From the NCBI GenBank assembly GCA_018609965.1, contig JAHENP010000088.1, positions 1-7,336 of the forward strand: a DNA stretch of 7,336 bases, in the 5' to 3' direction. Positions 4,711-7,336 of the stretch are shown in pieces. The notes under the pieces were generated by a model, which saw only the letters and a program-made list of their open reading frames with translations, made no database searches and was not told where the DNA came from. This stretch comes from Haloferacaceae archaeon (GTDB lineage: Archaea > Halobacteriota > Halobacteria > Halobacteriales > Haloferacaceae). The position numbers were made by a program, and so were the translations under genes. Every line of letters begins with the position of its first letter. Position 1 is the stretch's first letter.

Positions 4711-6723
4711 TCAGTCGTTCGTCTCGTCGTCGTCCGGTCCCACGACATCGATCTCGATCACGTCTGTGTCGCTTGTGCCGCCCGCCGTCAGCGTGCCGTC
4801 TGGCCCGTCCGTGCCGCCGTCGGCGCGACGCGACTCTCGTTCGACAGCCTCTCCGGATGTATGCTCGTCCGCCTCTGTGACTGCCCGCTCGTCCGTCCCC
4901 GCAGTCGTCTGGCTCTCCGGTTCCCCGTGTCCCTCGTCAGACTGCGCCTGCCCGGTCGCGCCGGGGAGCATCGCGCCGCCGTCGCCGCCTTCGTCGTCGC
5001 CGTCGTCACCGAAGTCGGCCGCGGCGGCGATCCCGCCTTCCTGTTCGTTCATCCGTTGGCGAGTGAACTGCGGCTGGCCGGGGATGTCCCGGGAGGGGCC
5101 GCGGAACGACCGGTAGAGGAAAAACACCATCGGCAGCGTGAGCAGGATGATCCCGGCGGCGATGTACACGTCCACCGTCGCGGTCCTGTCGGTGCGAAAC
5201 GAGTAGACGATCGCCGCCGACAACAGGCCGACGGCGGTGAGGATCGAGTACGACAGCCGCTTGGCGAGTCTGTCGAGCACGTCGCTGTCGTCTTCCAAAT
5301 TGACGTTGACGGTGAGACTCTCGCGTTCGACGCTGTCGAGCACCGACTCCAGTTTCGGCGGCACCCGGAACAGGGAGCCGGCGGTGTCGCGGGCCTGGCC
5401 CGCCGCGTCTGCGGCGTACCGTTGGGCGGTCTCCTCCAGATACCCCTGTTCGCCGAGGTACTCCGTCGCCACCTCGATGAAGTCGAACTCCGGGTCGAGC
5501 GTGACACACACCCCTTCGACGACGGTGGCGACCCGCAGGACGAGCGCCATGTTCTGCGGGAGTCGCAGCGGGAAGTCGTAGATCGTCGACTCCACCTCCT
5601 CGATCACCTGTTGGACGCGGTACTGTTCGACTTCCTCGCCGCGCACGTCCGCCATGGCGAGTTCCATCACGTCCGCCATCACGTCCCGGTCGGCCTCCGG
5701 AGAGAGGGTGCCCATCTCGACGAGGGTGTCGAGAATCCCGTCGATGTTCTGGTCGGCGACAGCGACGTAGAAGTCGATGATCTTCTCCTGGATGAACGGG
5801 TCCACCCGCCCGGACATCCCGAAGTCGTAGAAGACGACGGCGCCGTCGTCACGGACCGCGAGATTCCCCGGGTGTGGGTCGGCGTGGAACACGCCGTCTT
5901 CGGCGATCATCTGGAGGTAGATCCGTTGGAGCGTCGTCGCCAGCTCCGTCCGGTCAACCCCAACCTCTTCCAACGCCTGCACGTCGGAGATCTTCGTCCC
6001 GGGGATGTACTCCATACTCAACACCCGGCCGGTGGAGACGCGGTGGATCGGCTCCGGGATGACGACCCGGTCGTTGTCCGCGAAGTTCTCCTTGATCTGG
6101 CCGAGCACGCGGCGTTCCCGGCTGTAGTCCATCTCCTGGTTGATCGTCTTGTCGAACTCCTCGGCGAGATTCTCCAACGAGAACGCCTGTCCCTGGCCGA
6201 CGAACCGCACCAACAACGGCAACGACCACTTGATCACGCGGAGGTCGGCGTTGACCAGCTCCTGAATCCCGGGGCGGCGAACCTTCACGGCGACCGTCTG
6301 GCCGTCGTACTCGGCGACGTACACCTGCCCGAGACTCGCCCCCGAGATTGGCTCGCGGTCGAACTCGTCGAACACCTCGTCGACGGGGCCAAGCTCCTCC
6401 TCGATCACCGCCTCCGACTCCGTCCACGGCGCTGGCGGCACGTCGTCTTGCAGCTCCGAGAGCGCCTCGATGTACTCCGCCGGGAGCACGTCCGGGCGAG
6501 TGGAGAGAATCTGCCCGAGCTTGATGAACGTCGGCCCGAGCGTCAGCAACGTGTCGAGCAGGATTTCTGCCCGTTCGCGCCGCTGGGCGGCCGTCACCTC
6601 GCGCGACCGACCGAACAGGACGAACCGGCGGCGGTCGCGGAGCAACGCGACGATCAACGGGAGGAACCGGTAGACGACGAACGGAAACCGACGGTACGCA
6701 CGGAGAGAGACCAGCGTGACCAC
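4711..6723 (-). CDS. ABC1/UbiB (ADCK)-family atypical protein kinase-like protein
   Basis: This is a 670-residue member of the ABC1/UbiB family of atypical kinases, which in bacteria and mitochondria support isoprenoid quinone synthesis and membrane lipid homeostasis. Its archaeal role is not established. Motifs in order are KLGQ at 68-71 (the family KxGQ motif), the nucleotide loop SGASLGQV at 127-134 where many members have an Ala-rich loop, VAVK with K147, EMD at 197-199, HADPHPGN at 280-287 with D282, and YDFG with D300. All core catalytic residues are present. Two membrane helices follow, at about 493-509 and 519-537. The last 120 or so residues are an acidic, Gly-rich, low-complexity tail, longer than in typical members, ending in a less repetitive VIEIDVVGPDDD segment. 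The kinase domain should face the cytosol. The GTG start at 6723 lies six bases after the stop of hsp20, with a GGGG run touching it, so translation is probably coupled to hsp20. Confidence 0.93.
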   Translation of the reverse strand: MVTLVSLRAYRRFPFVVYRFLPLIVALLRDRRRFVLFGRSREVTAAQRRERAEILLDTLLTLGPTFIKLGQILSTRPDVLPAEYIEALSELQDDVPPAPWTESEAVIEEELGPVDEVFDEFDREPISGASLGQVYVAEYDGQTVAVKVRRPGIQELVNADLRVIKWSLPLLVRFVGQGQAFSLENLAEEFDKTINQEMDYSRERRVLGQIKENFADNDRVVIPEPIHRVSTGRVLSMEYIPGTKISDVQALEEVGVDRTELATTLQRIYLQMIAEDGVFHADPHPGNLAVRDDGAVVFYDFGMSGRVDPFIQEKIIDFYVAVADQNIDGILDTLVEMGTLSPEADRDVMADVMELAMADVRGEEVEQYRVQQVIEEVESTIYDFPLRLPQNMALVLRVATVVEGVCVTLDPEFDFIEVATEYLGEQGYLEETAQRYAADAAGQARDTAGSLFRVPPKLESVLDSVERESLTVNVNLEDDSDVLDRLAKRLSYSILTAVGLLSAAIVYSFRTDRTATVDVYIAAGIILLTLPMVFFLYRSFRGPSRDIPGQPQFTRQRMNEQEGGIAAAADFGDDGDDEGGDGGAMLPGATGQAQSDEGHGEPESQTTAGTDERAVTEADEHTSGEAVERESRRADGGTDGPDGTLTAGGTSDTDVIEIDVVGPDDDETND

Positions 6724-6729
6724 CCCGAT

Positions 6730-7122
6730 TTACGCGTCCGCGTCTTCGGCAGCCGTCGGCCCGGACTCCGCGTCGGTCACCGGGATGGTCCGCTCGCCGG
6801 CGGCGTCGCGTTTGGGGAGCCGGACCTCCAACACTCCGCGCCGCATCGACGCCGCCGCGTCGTCGCCGTCGGCGTCCGGCGGCAACGGCAGTTCGGCGTC
6901 CAAAAAGAGGGCGCGGTCCTCACTCACGTACTGGAACGCACGAGGGGTGTCCTTCTCGCGGCGCGCCTCGATCCGGAGTCGCCCGCCACCGAACGAGACC
7001 TCCGTCGTCTCGGCACTAGCACCCGGGAGGTCGACGACGAGGAGGTACGCCGCCTCGCTCTCCAGCACGTCGGCGAACACCGTCTCCGGCAGATCACGGA
7101 GCGCCTCGCGGAGCTTCGACAT
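6730..7122 (-). CDS. Hsp20/alpha-crystallin family small heat shock protein
   Basis: This is a 130-residue small heat shock protein, an ATP-independent holdase that keeps unfolding proteins soluble and usually forms oligomers. It has a short N-terminal arm (1-14) and an alpha-crystallin domain at about 15-105. The domain includes the DLPG turn at 31-34, the strand LRIEARRE at 49-56 and the diagnostic A-x(4)-GVL pattern ending in GVLEVRLPK at 96-104. After it come a possible I-x-V anchor (I113, V115) and an acidic tail. The usual loop between strands holds an acidic DADGDD insert (83-88), consistent with a salt-in cytoplasm. I chose the ATG at 7122 over the in-frame GTG at 7143, because a T5 box lies 26-30 bases upstream of the ATG and the extra residues (LPVSVG) match no family feature. 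The gene leads a likely two-gene operon with the ABC1-type kinase. It could instead be one of the many divergent Hsp20 paralogues of haloarchaea. Confidence 0.9.
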   Translation of the reverse strand: MSKLREALRDLPETVFADVLESEAAYLLVVDLPGASAETTEVSFGGGRLRIEARREKDTPRAFQYVSEDRALFLDAELPLPPDADGDDAAASMRRGVLEVRLPKRDAAGERTIPVTDAESGPTAAEDADA

Positions 7123-7145
7123 ACCCACGGATACAGGGAGCACGT

Positions 7146-7154
7146 CGAAAAAGG
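7146..7154 (-). promoter_or_regulatory. TATA-like box of the hsp20-kinase operon
   Basis: On the minus strand this reads CCTTTTTCG, with the T-run at 7148-7152. That is 26-30 bases before the ATG at 7122, the spacing expected for a leaderless haloarchaeal transcript. Confidence 0.55.
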
Positions 7155-7289
7155 CCGCGGTCCGTCGTCGTGCCGTCGCCGAGACGACACGCGGTGCCGC
7201 CGGTTGCCCAGGGCGGCGGCCGCCGGTGTCGCCAACCGTCCGTCCCCGGCGACCGTCAGTTCCGTAACCCGGCGCGCCTTACGACGGCT

Positions 7290-7336
7290 GTGACACACGA
7301 CCACACGGGTGCCGGGATCAAACACCGGACACGGCT
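7290..7336 (+). CDS. Possible start of a rightward gene, cut by the window end
   Basis: A GTG at 7290 opens a frame reading MTHDHTGAGIKHRTR to the end of the window, with mostly G/C third positions. A weak AT-containing step (TTCCGTAA, 7260-7267) lies at the distance expected for a promoter. Fifteen residues are too few to name a family. The alternative is that the interval is only the upstream region of hsp20 and of a gene beyond the window. Confidence 0.25.
   Translation, partial: MTHDHTGAGIKHRTR

Noticed and set aside
4702..7293. 863-codon open frame on the plus strand
   Set aside because: It is antisense to the kinase and hsp20 genes, both of which carry clear family motifs. Its product is Arg/His/Asp-rich with no recognisable domain; long antisense frames are expected in GC-rich haloarchaeal DNA.
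6924..7325. 133-codon minus-strand frame starting MFDPGTRVVV
   Set aside because: It overlaps hsp20 in another frame, has weaker codon bias and becomes Arg/Ser-rich with no domain. The hsp20 promoter also lies inside it.
1..7336. CRISPR array, transposase, integrase, toxin-antitoxin or defence genes
   Set aside because: I looked on both strands and found no regularly spaced repeats and no proteins with such motifs.

Overview
The window looks like chromosomal DNA of a halophilic archaeon (class Halobacteria). This is an inference from several signs: very GC-rich DNA with G/C-rich third codon positions, acidic proteins, frequent GTG starts, a twin-arginine lipoprotein signal, and promoters with a T-rich box 26-30 bases before the start codon, as in leaderless haloarchaeal transcripts. 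I cannot name the genus. No transposase, integrase, CRISPR array, rRNA or tRNA is visible, and most of the window is an ordinary housekeeping and accessory neighbourhood.

Layout. Bases 1-1278 (+) are the C-terminal five sixths or so of a TrkH-type potassium transporter whose start lies upstream of the window. A short gap separates it from a convergent small SWIM zinc-finger protein (1410-1826, -). That gene is divergent from a rightward run: SurE phosphatase (1935-2798), an epoxide-hydrolase-like alpha/beta hydrolase (2860-3780) and a small secreted lipoprotein of unknown role (3851-4396). Bases 4397-4710 hold no intact gene. They contain several inverted repeats, the most AT-rich stretch of the window, and what looks like the 5' stub of a second lipoprotein gene (from 4572). 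The stub's frame runs into the 3' end of the oppositely oriented ABC1/UbiB-type atypical kinase (4711-6723, -). Six bases upstream of that kinase lies an Hsp20-family small heat shock protein (6730-7122, -), so the two probably form an operon read leftward. Bases 7123-7336 carry the hsp20 promoter and possibly the first codons of a rightward gene cut by the window end.

How the genes fit together. No single pathway links them. The hsp20-kinase pair is the most suggestive unit, joining a stress chaperone to a membrane-anchored atypical kinase. SurE and the hydrolase are probably independent metabolic or housekeeping enzymes, each with its own promoter. The SWIM protein and the hydrolase share the same GCGTTTTG element at almost the same distance from their start codons, and hsp20 has a T5 version, which fixes the starts of all three. 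The least explained DNA is the dyad-rich gap at 4392-4570 and the nested dyads just upstream of the lipoprotein gene.
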